Source: Ottelia alismoides
Taxonomy: Eukaryota; Streptophyta; Magnoliopsida; Alismatales; Hydrocharitaceae
Assembly (NCBI GenBank): GCA_037367405.1
Contig: JAZKJV010000387.1
Location: 930,001-994,000 of the forward strand
Direction: 5' to 3'
DNA length: 64,000 bases
The notes below the pieces were generated by a model, which did no database searches, had not been told where the DNA came from, and worked only from the letters and a program-made list of their open reading frames with translations. Positions within the stretch are counted from its first letter, which is position 1, and every line of letters begins with the position of its first letter. This document shows positions 1-12,000 of this stretch, piece after piece. A program made the position numbers and the translations under genes.

Positions 1-1785
1 GATTGAGATCAGTTTCGTTTAGGTCAGCATAAAGTTAGGCCTCTCGGAATTAATTTTGTTGGAATAATTTGATGCAATTTGATGGTCAATATCAAGTTCT
101 ATTAATGTATCTCAATTCCTAGAATTCAATGTTTCAACCATGTGAGGTGTTGTTTACTCCCACATCGTAGAGTGTCAAAACTGACACTTGGTTTTTATAT
201 GGGAAGTCCTGAGACCAGTCTGAAAACAGACTAGAGAGGACTTTAGACCACCACACATGCGTGCACGCGCACGCACGCACCCGTTCGCCCGTGCTGCGTC
301 GGGTCGAGCGCGGGCGCGTCTGCAGCTGCAACGTATCCCTTTATCTTCTCACAATGCATAAACGCCCTGACGGCTTTAAGTATTTCTCAAAGTCATGGGT
401 GGGGGTTGCGAACATACACAGTTCTCATTCCCACCACCTCTCTTCTCTTTTTCACGATCTCGGGCTTTGTCTACAAAGGTGGCTTTCGAGGACGCTCAAG
501 CCCGATGCGCACTGTCAACGAGCGTGGAACCATCGGACTCCGGGAACGGCACGTCAAGGTCATGTGCGTCGGTAAAGTGGAGGCGTTGTCTCTTTAAGGA
601 GAGTCCTACAACAAGATGCTTCGGTTATGATCTCTAACTTTTTTCTTTTCTTTATCGCATTGTTTGTGATGGTGGTTGTTTCTGATTTTTTCCTTTGCTT
701 TAAAATGCATACATTATTTAAATGGATATTTTTCTTGTCTTTAATGATCTGTATGCATGCATACATTGATTTAAATTGGAAACACTTTGAAAATCAGATT
801 TTTGTATTTATGTTGTTGTCATATTTTTCTACGATGCCAACTAATCCCAATCAAGGTTAGGTAATTGTGGCGAGCTAATAAGGCCGAAAAGTGTTTCACA
901 CCAATCAAGGCCAAGCCCGGCTCGAAAAGTGATGGGACGGACCTTGATCAGGCCATCCCATGGTAGTATTTTAATTATCAATTTCAATTTATGAGAACAA
1001 AATTAAAAATTTCCTAATCAACACAATACAAGATGAGGGAGTCAGATATACCACGCTTGAGCCACTATATCCAATATGACCAAGATGTATCGAAATAAAA
1101 TGAACGACTTTCCATTGCTCAACATGTAATCAAAGAATGGCAGATAACGGAGGAACAATAGGACACAAGATCTATTTCCATTTATATGTTCTTAGATGTA
1201 TAAAAATTAAGAAAAGTGATAACCTCGTACAAATTCGATTACCATGTATCCATCCAACCAAAAGATTAGGAAGGGCACCGTGGCAACTTCGCACTTATAA
1301 TATGATTACACAAATGAGCTTGGCCTTTACTGTCTAATTTTGATTTAGTTTATCAATCGGTGCTTGAAAATTTTGGTGCTGAAATTTTATTTATATGGAA
1401 GTCTTAGTCTGATTCTGGAATTGAGTGGGAGGTTGATGGACTTGTATCCACGAGCCTGCATTGAACTTGTAATCCTCTACTGTAATATTAAGGAGCTCCT
1501 TCTCCATGATAATAAAGTTGCATTCGAAACGCCGTGGTGCTCTGCTCCAGAAGAGGTCTCCGCCTCTAGCAGAATTGAAGCTTTGCCCTTCAGCAGTAAC
1601 TACCACAGATGCTTGTATGGATATAGTATGTGAAGTGTTTCAAGCTTTTTGCTCCTCTATGGCTACCAAGTTCTACCGCCTCCTCCAAGGTGTCATGACC
1701 CGGTGGGTTCATTGTTGACTTCCTTAAGCATCATTGGCCGTTGACGAGGTTTGCTCCGCTATGGCGTTCCTGATGGTGTTGAACT
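1..1785. other. Noncoding stretch, no gene recognised
   Basis: No open frame here resembles a known protein. A purine/pyrimidine-alternating CA/CG-rich tract lies near 255-290. The text around 150-260 (a short TGTCA hairpin followed by a TATA-like AT stretch) has the look of an LTR, but no partner or primer site is visible. The interval 1500-1785 lies directly downstream of a minus-strand copia LTR and may be decayed element interior. Confidence 0.4.
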
Positions 1786-2087
1786 CCTTGGATACGGATG
1801 CAGATGCACAATCATCCACCACCACGGAAGCACGCGAAGAAAGAACAAACATATGATATAACGATAGTCAGTCAGTCACCTCTCGCGACCACCGGAGAAA
1901 AAAGATCGCTAAAAGAAGAACGAGATGGTGAGGCAATGCCTGCCACCCCCTCTACATATAGCCCAATTACAGTCCGATAGTCTTATTTCCATTAGGACTA
2001 TTGATAGAATATACCTCAATTACTATTAGGACTAGGAGTCACATCCCATTAGGATTCCTGATCCTAATATGACTCTAATCATAACGA
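1786..2087 (-). repeat. Diverged copia-type LTR fragment
   Basis: Read on the minus strand, this stretch aligns by eye with the LTR at 46961-49258 once the insertion in that LTR is removed. Shared blocks include the start with GATTAGAGTCATATTAGGAT, a mid block with GGCATTGCCTCA, the block TCGCGAGAGGTGA, and the end with GCATCTGCATCCGTATC. It is an older copy of the same LTR family. No partner LTR or coding region is recognisable beside it. Confidence 0.55.
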
Positions 2088-2179
2088 TTCCTTCACCAGG
2101 GAGGGAACACGGTGAGGGAGACGAACCACAAGCTTTTCTCCCCAAGATAAACTCCCCCTCAAACATGTGAGATTTTAGG
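2088..2179. other. Short spacer between LTR fragment and LINE
   Basis: No feature is visible in this short gap. The LINE-like reading frame begins just after it. Confidence 0.3.
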
Positions 2180-2194
2180 CCCATCTCATGTTGC

Positions 2195-2640
2195 AATATG
2201 GTCTACAAAATCTTTGCAAAGCTATTAAAAACCCAGTTGGACGAAGTCCTCCCTCAACCCATTTCTCTGAACCAAGCAACATTCATCAAGGGGCGCTCAA
2301 TCGGGGACACTCTACGATTGGCCCAAGAACTAGCCTATGGGTTTGCCAAAAAGATTTGGGCAGGGGGTGTCCTGCATTAAATTTTATATCACGAAGGTCT
2401 TTGACTCGATTCAACACCATTTCATTCTGAGATCTCTGGAATCTATGGGCATCGAAGATGTGTGGATAGCTTGGATTCTCGACTATATTAGGATTGCCTC
2501 CTTTTCCATTCTGGTGAAGGGTTGCCCCATGGATTTTTCCTGGCTCGTGCAGATTGCGCCAAGGAGACCCCCTTGGTCCCCTCATATACGTCGTTGGCAT
2601 GGAATCCTGTTGTTCGAGCGGTGGAGTGTGATGCTCTGAT
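2195..2640 (+). pseudogene. LINE reverse transcriptase fragment
   Basis: The frame starting at 2198 reads KIFAKLLKTQLDEVLP and then LNQATFIKGRSIGDTLRLAQEL, the usual block before the first catalytic aspartate in plant L1 reverse transcriptases. A frameshift near 2375 moves the match to the frame that reads KVFDSIQHHFILRSLESMG, corresponding to the conserved KAFDS block. A second shift near 2540 is needed for the LRQGDPL-like block. The protein cannot be made in one piece. It is a dead copy of an enzyme that copies LINE RNA into the genome. Confidence 0.75.
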
Positions 2641-3216
2641 CCCTGGGTAGGGGCACCTCGAGGGCACCGACACACTTAATCTGCGTGTACGACTTGCTTT
2701 TCTTCCGCAAAAACTCCACCAAATGTCTTAAAACGGCTATGGTTTGTCCAGCCTAAAAATGAACATTTCAAAAAGCAAGTTGTTCATTCAACCCTAAGTT
2801 CTTGGCGAATACCACCCCACCACCCACCTTGGACTTGCCCTTGCTAGCTCTTAGAGGAGAGGAATGTCTCACGATTTTTGGAAGAGTGTGTTAGGGCATT
2901 GCTTTGCGGCTGGAAAGCAAATGCCCTTATCGTCGACCAAACCCAATTTCTCAAATCAGTGGTGAATGGATTCCTCTTGTACAGTGCCAACAGTACTTTC
3001 ATTCCTGATACTGCAGTGGCTTGGCTAAATGAGATGGGAGTGGACTTTTTATAGGCTGCCAACGTCATCAGAAGGTGGAAGGGGGCTTGACCTCCGCCCG
3101 CTTACTACTTTAAAAAGCACAATGATAGTGGTTGGACTTGGCGATTGTTGACGTCCAACATCTATAAGTGGGCGGACTTACTTCATCGCAAGTAATTGGC
3201 TGACTAATCTCTTTGG

Positions 3217-3741
3217 GATGCCGTACCCTCCTGCACAATATCCACGGTGCGGAGAAACCTACTTGGCAAGACCGATATCCTACATCGGGCCATCACCGGA
3301 GTTTTGCCACCCTACAGATGGGCTGCTTCCCCTAATGGGTTCTCGTTTGCAACAGCCTGTAACCTCGTTCAGGTGCATGGATTGGCAGTTCCATGGAGTT
3401 TGGAGGTATGGGCTCCTCGTTCTGCCCCTAAACATTCTTGTGCACTCTATCGGATTTTTAAGAACAAGTTTCTGACTATGGACAGGCTTCCAAGGACTGG
3501 AGTCTCTGCCCATTTGGACTGCTATCTTTGTTCAGCTTCGATGGAATCCAGGGATCATGTTTTCTTTGAATGTTCTTACATAAGGTTGGCATGGGAGGGC
3601 TCTTGTACTGGACTTCCACCGCCACAACCACGACTGGCATCCCTGGTTGATGCCCTGGAGTGGATCAAGGATACAAGTCTGCTACCTAATGAATTGTGCC
3701 ACTGTCCGGAGAGTTTGGCGAGAGAAATCTCCATTGGATGA
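3217..3741 (+). pseudogene. LINE ORF2 C-terminal zf-RVT domain
   Basis: One open frame (start codon at 3247) contains the cysteine/histidine zinc-binding domain that follows the reverse transcriptase in plant L1 elements. Visible blocks are APKHSCALYRIFKNKFLTMD, then CYLCSASMESRDHVFFEC, which gives the C-x2-C...H...C pattern. It belongs with the reverse-transcriptase fragment upstream and is probably never expressed on its own. A similar minus-strand domain occurs at 53767-54102. Confidence 0.75.
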
Positions 3742-3935
3742 AAGCCTCCTCGATTGATCACAAGAAAATCACAGATCTTATTATCCAAGACACCAGTGTC
3801 CTTTTGGCCTAGTTTTAGTGTGCAGACGGCATTTTTTTTCTTTTTGAACACCTTAGTATTATAACCAATACTTGTATCCTCAAAGTCGGGTTTTTATCCC
3901 TTTTCGGTTCCATTTACTTTCTTAATACAAAATTT

Positions 3936-5044
3936 GACAGATAAAAAAGTTTTCCAAGCTTTTTTTAAACATCTCAATCAGGCCCTTTTTGCAGAAAGGC
4001 CTAGCAGAGGACAAATTTCAACAATAAGCGTTTTTTTTTCCACGCATTTCCCTTCCTCATTATCTTCATGGTTGACTTCAGTGATCTTTTACTTCTCACC
4101 GATAAGCTCTTCTTAGTTGCTTTTCACACTGCCAGATAAAAAGATCAGAAGTGGAGATAAAAGCAGATATGAGTGATCAAGTAATGCAGTTAGTTAGATG
4201 GGAAGTCATGGCTATGCATGAGGTGAATGAATAATTGCATTGCATGGTTCGTATAAACTTGGTTGCATTTCAACCACAAAAGTGCTGATCATAGAGAGAA
4301 ACATGCAATAGGGACGGATTCCCAACACCTAGCCAGTGGCACAAGGGAACGCTTAGCACCGGAGGGCCAATGAAAAGTAAAGGCTGGCACCAGAGCACTA
4401 ATGAATGAAAGGTCAGGAGCTGGATTCGGCTCCAACACATTAATCGAGCTCAAGATCCAGCTCGACAAACTCAATTGTTTCAGTTCTGCCAAGCTCGACC
4501 AAGCTTGACTACAAACTTTCTTATGGGATTAAATTTTCAGTAGGGTTGATCCCAACAAAAACCAGTGCACCGAATGCGTATGGCATGAGCCTAATCACAA
4601 ATCTTAAAACGCCTCATCACATGCTCTTATTGTAGAATTTCATTCTACACTAATGTTGTTGCGGTAATGACAGTACATGGCAAGCCATTCAAAGAGACGT
4701 GTGGAATCAAAAAAGCCTATAGGAAGGGATGCTATCAGAAATTGATGAATGACGCTTCTTGTTTTGTTCATTCCTCTTTTAAATGTGAGATGCTTACCTA
4801 CATTCCCATACTCGTATTCAGATATCTTCCTGTGCTAAAAGGTTCCGATATTAGACATACGCTTTTCTTTACCCAAACACCAAAACTAAAGATGAATCTT
4901 CACAGTTCAGTCTCAGAACAAACACCATCAAAGCTTTGCCGTAAAATTACAACAAACACATAATAGCACGGACAAACCGCTTACATAACAAATTCAATTA
5001 CCACGACATGTAGATATGCTTTTTTACGTACAAAAGATCCAACC
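3936..5044. other. Noncoding stretch 3' of the PMEI gene
   Basis: No gene, repeat or RNA was recognised. The last part, about 4980-5044, is the 3' flank of the PMEI gene. The piece just below its stop codon (roughly 5020-5044) resembles the corresponding flank of the second PMEI copy at 29515-29540, sharing a CGTACAAAAG block followed by CCAACCTTA. Confidence 0.4.
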
Positions 5045-5758
5045 TTATATGTGCTCCATCATCAGTAACTTCCGATGGACGGTCCCAAGCAGCGAGATGA
5101 TGTGGGTAGCGATGGCGAGGCTGTTGCTGGCCAGCTCCGTCGAGTTCTTGAGAGCCGCCTCCAGCTTCTCCCGGAAGCCTCCGGTCGTCCCCTCGAAACC
5201 CTCGAAGCACGTGTCGATGTCGGTGAGGACGGCGCTGAGATAGGTCCGGAGGTCGTCGACCTTGGACTTGGTCAGCGCAACTCTTCCCCCCGGGGCGGGG
5301 GGCGTCACGAGGGCGAGGGAGGTGTTGAGGTTGTCTATGGCGTCCTGGATCTGGTCGGTGCAGATGCCCAGAGCCTCCTTGACCGTGGAATCGTTGACCC
5401 TTGAGGAGAGCTGACGAGGGAGATCAGCGACAGCACGGAGTGCAGCGATAGAGACGCGAAGGGAGAGGCTGAAGAGGTGACGTGGGTCGGTGGAGTTGGA
5501 GGAGGAGAGGGCGGAGAGGCAGGAGCTGGGGTGGAGGGTGATGGAGCACACGGATCTAATGGAACTGGAGGGAGGAGGGGGAGGAGAGGTGCGTTCACTG
5601 GGTCCGTTGAGGGCGAGGGCGATGGTAGCTGCGGCGAGGAGGATGAGGAGGAAGATGGAGAGGAAGAAGGCGAGGCGGAGACGCCGGGATGAGGGGCGGC
5701 GGTCGTCGGCAGGGTCGAGCTTGTCGTAGCCTTTGAAGGTGTTTATGGTGGAGTCCAT
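5045..5758 (-). CDS. PMEI-only protein (truncated pectinesterase pro-region)
   Basis: The start codon at 5758 was chosen because the protein then begins MDSTINTFKGY, matching MDSLKSFKGY of the full pectinesterase at 52401; an in-frame ATG 48 bases upstream is not conserved. The product is 237 aa. Residues 30-50 form a hydrophobic anchor after a basic stretch, followed by a proline/serine linker. A PMEI domain occupies about 66-225, with its four family cysteines at 71, 80, 133 and 184. The frame ends at 237, five residues after the HRKLL motif where type-I pectinesterases are normally cleaved, so the catalytic domain is missing. The family either inhibits pectin methylesterases in the wall or acts as a pro-domain. 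An intact frame with intact cysteines suggests possible function; an expressed relic is the alternative. Confidence 0.8.
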   Translation of the reverse strand: MDSTINTFKGYDKLDPADDRRPSSRRLRLAFFLSIFLLILLAAATIALALNGPSERTSPPPPPSSSIRSVCSITLHPSSCLSALSSSNSTDPRHLFSLSLRVSIAALRAVADLPRQLSSRVNDSTVKEALGICTDQIQDAIDNLNTSLALVTPPAPGGRVALTKSKVDDLRTYLSAVLTDIDTCFEGFEGTTGGFREKLEAALKNSTELASNSLAIATHIISLLGTVHRKLLMMEHI

Positions 5759-7735
5759 TTGGGTGGCAGGTGGTGCCTTCGGGGATGTGGGTATAAATAT
5801 GCACACGCGGTTCGGGTCAGCCCCCGGTAATCCGCGTCCGTTGTAGCTACTGGAGTCTGGAGAGTGTTTTTAGACCCCGGCTCGGACGGTCGGGCCGGTC
5901 CGACCATTGAACCGGATAGTTGTTACGGTTTAAAAAATGGTTCCTTCTAACTTGATGAATATGGAGTCCAATTGGGGGTTCAACCAACCGGTTTAATCAT
6001 CGGTTTGGTTTATTCCTATTTTTCTACGTTCTTATCATATGACTTTGCTAATTATTACATGCAAGATATATTCAGAGGTGATAGGATGATCTTTTCACTT
6101 GTTTTACACGCATATGCTTTGAGATGAGAAAGAGACATTTAATTCAAAATAATGCTCAGATTGGGCATCTATATCGGCAATGAATTTGTCGTGCCCTAAC
6201 ACGGTAACTATCGCGACAAATGGTTTGTCGTCTAATTGACGTGAAAGTGCAACGACAAATGATTTATTGTACAAAGGCAAAACATTTGCCATATAAGGTG
6301 AAGATGAGCCGATACCTGCCTCCAACACTCCATATCTGACCTCTGACCTCGCCTTCATCCACCTCTTGCACTATATCTCCGACCTCCGAACCGCATGCAG
6401 CACTCCATCTCCAACCTCACCTTCCTCCACCTCGACATCTGGCCAAGCACTACATTTTGAGCCACATTCACCCTTTGGCAGGTACTCTGAGCACCATCAG
6501 GAAGGAGCTATCGCCGCCCCCTTCACGCGAACCACCCTTGAGCATTACAGAGCACCACCGACCAACTCATTTTTTGCTCGTTCATTGCAGATCAGAGAAG
6601 GAGAAGGAAGGGAGATGCACGCATTGAGCAGCCATTGTTGGATGGCAGTCCCCTTTTGATTCCAACCGCTCACGCCCCCTCCTTATCAACCTTCATTTCC
6701 CTCGTCAACCGCCTCCATGTGTACAGTTGTGCTGATGTGTTGCTCTCATCCGGAAGAACAAAGGAGGATGGAGCTATTGCTACCCCTCCACTAGAGTTAG
6801 GGTGCGGGATCCGAGAAAGCACGTTGCTCCAGAGTTATTTCCCATCCTGGTATAGAGAGGAACTTTATTACCCATTCTGGGTACGGTTTGAAAATAATTC
6901 TCAAAGGGGGGATATATCGGCAAACGGTTTGCCGCGTGCCTAGGTGGAGCGGCAAACCGTTTGCCGCAAGAGCAATCATTGGCACAGCAAACGTTTCGCC
7001 ATTTTAATGATTTTAGCGGCAAACTGTTTGCCGCAGTTCCTGCCCAACCCGTTTTAAGACCTCTAATATTCTTGTTAATTTTTTTCTTTAGTACTCTTTT
7101 TAGTTTTTTTAATTTGGCAAAAGTCTATATCTAATATTAGAAAATTATGCAAATTTTTAATCAATTAAGTTAGCGTTATTAATTTATTTTGTATAATTTT
7201 TCATTGCGATTTTTTGTACACCGCAGAACATTTGGATGTGTACTGTATTACTAAAATGTGTAATGCTTTTAAACGTATTTGACAATCCCGTCTTCATAAA
7301 GCGGCATTACTCATATCTCTATGTTGAGTTAGTAATAGGTAAAGTAGTCGAATATCAGTGAATTTGTATAATTAGAACATAAAGATAACAGAACTTCATG
7401 TCTAACATTTAAATGACAAACGAAATTCCGAATATGTGCCTGACAACATTAAAACAAAATGCACATATTAGTCCTTAGATACGTAACATATCACTACACT
7501 ATCTCCAACTGATTCAATGCCTCGCTCTCGCTCGCGCTCCACGAATTTCGCTCAGGCGTGCGTACTTCAACGCAATTGTATAATGTAAGTCAGCTAGTTC
7601 TTTGTACAAATCTTCTTCTTCGTCATATATTTCTGTGAGCGGTGAAGTCTCACTCTGCGAAGAGTCCTCTGGAGGAAATGGCATTGTCTGAAGTGAGTAA
7701 GGAGTGAACTAAGAATCAGACTGCACCGCCTGCGA
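5759..7735. other. Upstream region of PMEI gene, noncoding
   Basis: An A/T box (TATTTATA on the minus strand, 5792-5799) lies 34 bases above the PMEI start codon. It recurs at the same place in the copy at 30037-30044, so it may be the core promoter; its sense orientation is unusual for a TATA box. Further out are two groups of short palindromic motifs (about 6170-6290 and 6918-7033). The segments 6360-6900 and 7040-7735 show no recognisable coding similarity. Confidence 0.4.
6918..7033. repeat. Cluster of four 17-bp palindromes
   Basis: The motif CGGCAAACNGTTTGCCG, a near-perfect dyad, occurs at 6918-6934, 6950-6966 and 7017-7033, with a degenerate copy at 6985-7001. Related dyads with GACAAA/TTTGTC arms occur around 6215-6290. 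Repeated dyads of this type are common in subterminal regions of CACTA-type DNA transposons, but no CACTA ends were found around them. Confidence 0.7.
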
Positions 7736-9000
7736 TCAGTCCTCCTCGGAAAGACGTAGTGGTACCGGTGGTGACTGTGGAACTGGTGGTGGCTGTGGTA
7801 CCGGTGGTGGATGTGGTACCGGTGGTGGCTGGGGTACCGGTGGTGATTGTGGATCATGGCGCAACTCACGGCGTGATCCTCTACTAATAGATGGTGCACG
7901 CGCTGCTAAGAAATGATTGTCGGGAAGGCGCACCGACTTGCGAGTTGTAATACATGTTACAACCATAACCTGCATAAGCGTAACAATAATTGATAATATT
8001 TTAAGAAAAATTTTAGCCATAACCTGCATAAGCATAACAACAATTGATATATTTTAAGAAAAAATATATTTGCATCACATCTATTGTCAAACAATAATAA
8101 CATAATTTGGTAATGTAAATGGTAAGTTTCTATATTCATGAGTAATGGCAAACAAAAATAAAGTAAAGAGTTGTTGCAAAATGTAATTTATTCTTATTTA
8201 CAAAATGAAGACAGCATGTTACAATCAATGAAACCACTTCTTAGTTTGGTGAACAATATTGGACAGACGACCCTTTGAAGATGACCCTTTTCCTTTTCCA
8301 CGTGTGGACCCCCTCCCACTCCCCGATCAGCCTCCACCCCTCCTGTTTCTCCTCTGCCAGTTGAACCTCTTCCCTACGTCACCACGACCTCTCCCATGTC
8401 CAGTTGTGGTTAAATGCTCCTGACAAGTTCTGTGCCAATCACTCCCTCTCTGTGTTGTTACATTTGAGGTGCGGGGGAGATCTTGATGGGTAACTGGTGG
8501 ATACATTTTTGTACTGATGACCTAGGAGGATCCATATATGATGTGTCCATGGCCCATGATACAGGTCCGGAACCAAATTGGTGAGGCAGTAGCTGTCCAA
8601 CATCGTAATCAGGAGCATCAGTGTACGTTTGCTGATTTTGAGTTGACCCCATCTGCTAGTATTGCTGAAGTTGAGTTGGTTGGGCTTCCTGAATATGGAG
8701 TACGTCGTACGATGGACTAGGCTCGTCCGTCCGAAAACTATATTGCTCCCTCCATTGTTGAGATGCAAATGTTGTAGGGTCGGTGTATGATGTATACATG
8801 AGGGGGACATCGTGTATTCCCGGGTCCACCAGAGACATGTTTGAATCGTATATTCGACGTAACCAATCATTTATTGCATTTCCGTGCTTCGTCGATGCTC
8901 TGTCATCATTTCCCTCACACGAAATAACGAATTCACCTATAAAATTACAAGTCTTGGTTATAAGTTATGTAATGGTCACGATGAAGGAAATAGCATGTGG
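7736..9000 (-). pseudogene. Decayed gene-like sequence, family unrecognised
   Basis: Several minus-strand open pieces follow each other. One (8656-8838) reads MSLVDPGIHDVPLMYTSY, one (8458-8652) reads DAPDYDVGQLLPHQFGSG, and one (7736-8035) ends in a proline-valine repeat. They are polar and glutamine/proline-rich, and stop codons interrupt the series. A TAG before GTGAATTCG near 8940 could be an old splice acceptor. I cannot name the family; a C-terminal tail of a transposon-associated plant protein is a guess. The Athila element inserted immediately upstream of it. Confidence 0.3.
7761..7850. repeat. 18-bp minisatellite, five units
   Basis: Five tandem copies of an 18-bp unit close to GGTACCGGTGGTGGCTGT run from 7761 to 7850 with one to three differences each. 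On the minus strand the length is a multiple of three and gives a proline-rich PQPPPV repeat inside the open frame 7736-8035. Confidence 0.85.
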
Positions 9001-9065
9001 TGTAAAAAAATTACCAGCTGATTTCACCTAGATCCATGTGGTTCATAAGCCTGTCTCGGAGGTGG

Positions 9066-9070
9066 AATGG
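9066..9070. repeat. Athila target site duplication, left
   Basis: AATGG directly precedes the LTR starting at 9071 and is repeated at 26503-26507 directly after the other LTR. This is the 5-bp duplication expected from retrotransposon integration. Confidence 0.9.
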
Positions 9071-12000
9071 TGATAACCGTCTAAATGACTAAGGTAAAGG
9101 TATAGAAATGGTCGTTGCGACCTCAATCACTCAGACTAAGTATATCAAGAAAAATCAGACCGCTAAATAAATCAAAGATCAATCAAAACAAAGTGAGAAG
9201 CGGTCCAGCTATGAGATTAACCTGGTATAGCACCCAGGGTCGAACTCAAGGAGCACGGGTTGGCCAAAGGCCTACGAAGTAGTAAAAATAAAATAAAATA
9301 AAAGACAAGTATTTTTAATGATTTTTAATGATTTTTATATTTTTTTGGATTTTTAATATAGTGAGAAAATAAAAGAAAACAAAGACAAGCACACTTTGGC
9401 TAATTATTTAATGTGTCAAAAACCAAGCAAAAATTCAAACAAAGATGTTTTTATGTTTTTTAGGTTTTTTAGTGTTTTTGGTTAATTTTTGATAATTTTC
9501 TGATGTATATTTTATTTTCTAAAAATCAAACAGTGATCGAAAAGCAAGGTACTGTCCAGCCAGGACCAAAATCTCTAAATAAAATATCTAAGGATCTCAA
9601 GAGGGCCTGGAGGTATTTTTCCTGTAAACTAGGTAAAACAAGAAAATTTGAATACCAAAATTATTGTTTTTGGGTTTTTAAATTATTGATTATAATTTTA
9701 TTGAGTTTTTAGGTGTTTTTGAATTTTTATGATTTTTAAGCAATGAAAAATAGCCAAAATTGGCTAGAAATTAAAAGAGCATAAAAGAAACAGGACCTAA
9801 TTTTTATGGAATTTTGGAGGGGGTTTTTACATTTTTTGGGGATTTTTAAAACTAGACAGTGGCTGAAATAAAGGTTTTTGAATTTTTAAAAATAACAAAT
9901 AGACTCAAAAATGTCCTCAAAAATTCTCAAAAATCCTACAACATGGCAGGAGCCATGTGTCAAATTTTCATCGAATTTGGAGGTGATTTGATATTTTATT
10001 CAAAAATCAAAAGAAGAGGGCACTGTGCACAGGGACTTAAGTGCAAATACCCGAAGTTCTGGGGGTCCAGTTGCAAAATACCCAAAGAAGCACGCGCGGG
10101 GCGCGTGCCTGGGGCACTCAGGGACCTTTTTGTAAGAAAAACAAGTCCGAGGACCTTTTGGTAACTCGTACCAAAAAGTCCAGGGGCTGTATTGCAAATA
10201 ACCCACTAATAGACGCACATGCGGAATTAAAACACTCACAGGGGCATTTATGCAATTACTAAAAATATTTCATTCATTAACAAACATCCAGAACTACAGG
10301 ACTAAAGTTGCAATTACACCAAATATACACGTGACGACGCACGTGGCTCACACAAACAGGGGCATAAATGCAAATAAACTAAAGTACGGGGTCCAGTGTG
10401 CAAATAACCCTAAAACTAAACAACTGACGAAAGTAATTACAGGACTAAAACGAAATAAAAACAACAGCTGGGCCTAAGGGTAATTTACCCTTTATTAAGC
10501 GGGCCGTCGGATGCGCTCCACGTGGTTGATCTGACGGGTCTGGCTGGTGGGCGCTCCAGATGGCGTCTCCTCAGATCTGACGCTCGAAACAGCTCCTCAG
10601 ATGGACGGCTCCGATCACACCTGGAGCGAGGGGACACGATCGACGGTCTGGGAGGATCCAGGAAGAACAGATCGCCGGCGACTTTCGCCGGCCTCGTGCG
10701 AGCGCGGTGGTCCTCCTCTGCTGCCTCTGAAGATCGGAGAAGGTTCGCGATGAAGTCCCGCAGCTGATGGTGGTCTCCGATGGCCCAGCCGAGCCCTGGA
10801 GAGGCTCCGGCGAGGTCGGCGGAGGAGAGCTCCTGGCCGAATGTCGGGAGGCCTCAGATAGCCTCCTCTGGTCCTGCAAAATGGGTCAGAAGCTTCGCGG
10901 GTCGAGGGCAAAGTGCCTCGACCCGGTTAGGCGGCGTGAAGGTGGTCTATGCGTCGGGATGAGCGAGCTCCGGCGAGCGAGGACGGTAGAGCTCGAACCC
11001 CAGCTCCTGTGCGAGCTGGGTTGGATGGGTGTATGGAGAAGGTGCGCTAAGGGACGGCGAAGGTAAATATGGGTTCCGATGATCGAATGATGCGCGAGGT
11101 GGTCGGAATCAACGAAACACGGCGGCGGTGCAAATTGGGGCAAACTAGAAATTAGGCGAAATAGGAAAGCTAAGGGATTACCTGGGCGATCGATGAGACT
11201 GTGCTGGAGCTGAGGTAGCTCCTGATCGTGGCCTCAAGGGGTGTCTCGACCCGAGGCTCGAGCTCCTGCTCTGGGCGGAGCTGCGGCGGTGCTAACTCGC
11301 CGGATCAATGGTCCGGCCACTCTCGCCTCACTGCGACACGGGCAACCGAGAGCTGTCACCTCGAGGGTTGCTGTGGAGGTCACGGGACAAAGAATGGGGA
11401 GCCAAAGATGCATGAAAACAGGGGCGGAGCTGAGCCTTTATACGGTGGAAGGTCCGGGAAGAAGGGCTCGGGTCCGGCTCGATTGAGCACGGATCCCTAG
11501 GATCAATGTCGGGCGAGATTCCCGGATACTTGGGCAGTGATTAGGACCCTGGGTTAGGCTAAATGGTGATCGGGTCTGGCGGGAATAAATGGGAGAAGTC
11601 GGGTCCGCGAACCAGACCCGTGGGAAGTGGTCCACAGGGAGGAGTTGATCGGGCGGTCAACAACCCCCGTGGACCAATGGGAATCAGCCACGTCAGAAAA
11701 GATTTAGAAATTGAATTAAAAATAACAAATGGCCGATTTAATTAAAACTCAAAACATAAAATATTTTTATTTTAATTTTTTCTATTTTTTGGTGATTTTT
11801 AATTAATTTTTGGAAATAAAAATAAGGTATTTACATAATAGGGCTATATATAGGTATAAATACAATATAGGGTTTTTGATTTTTGATTTTTAATTATTAT
11901 TTTTGTACAATTTTATTCCTATTTTATAGGATAAAATGAGGAATAAAAGGGTATTTTTATTTGATTTTAATTATTTATGTATATAGGTGAAATAAATAGA

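Larger units (their letters stand above)
2180..3935 (+). mobile_element. Decayed L1-type LINE, 5'-truncated
   Basis: Three pieces of plant L1 ORF2 occur in the right order on the plus strand but in changing frames. Reverse-transcriptase N-terminal blocks lie at 2195-2600, the region after the ADD box at about 2690-2770 (reading DDLLFFRKNSTKCLK), and a zf-RVT domain at 3240-3720. The endonuclease domain is absent, so the copy is 5'-truncated. Short noncoding 3' sequence runs to about 3935. No target duplication was identified, so both ends are approximate. Confidence 0.8.

Noticed and set aside
5075..5729. Plus-strand frames across the PMEI gene
   Set aside because: They are antisense shadows of the GC-rich PMEI coding sequence; the minus frame has the domain, cysteines and anchor.
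10500..11750. Several open frames of 60-127 codons in the GC-rich part of both Athila LTRs
   Set aside because: They overlap each other on both strands, match no family, and exist only because the stretch is GC-rich; copies in the two LTRs differ by length-changing indels.
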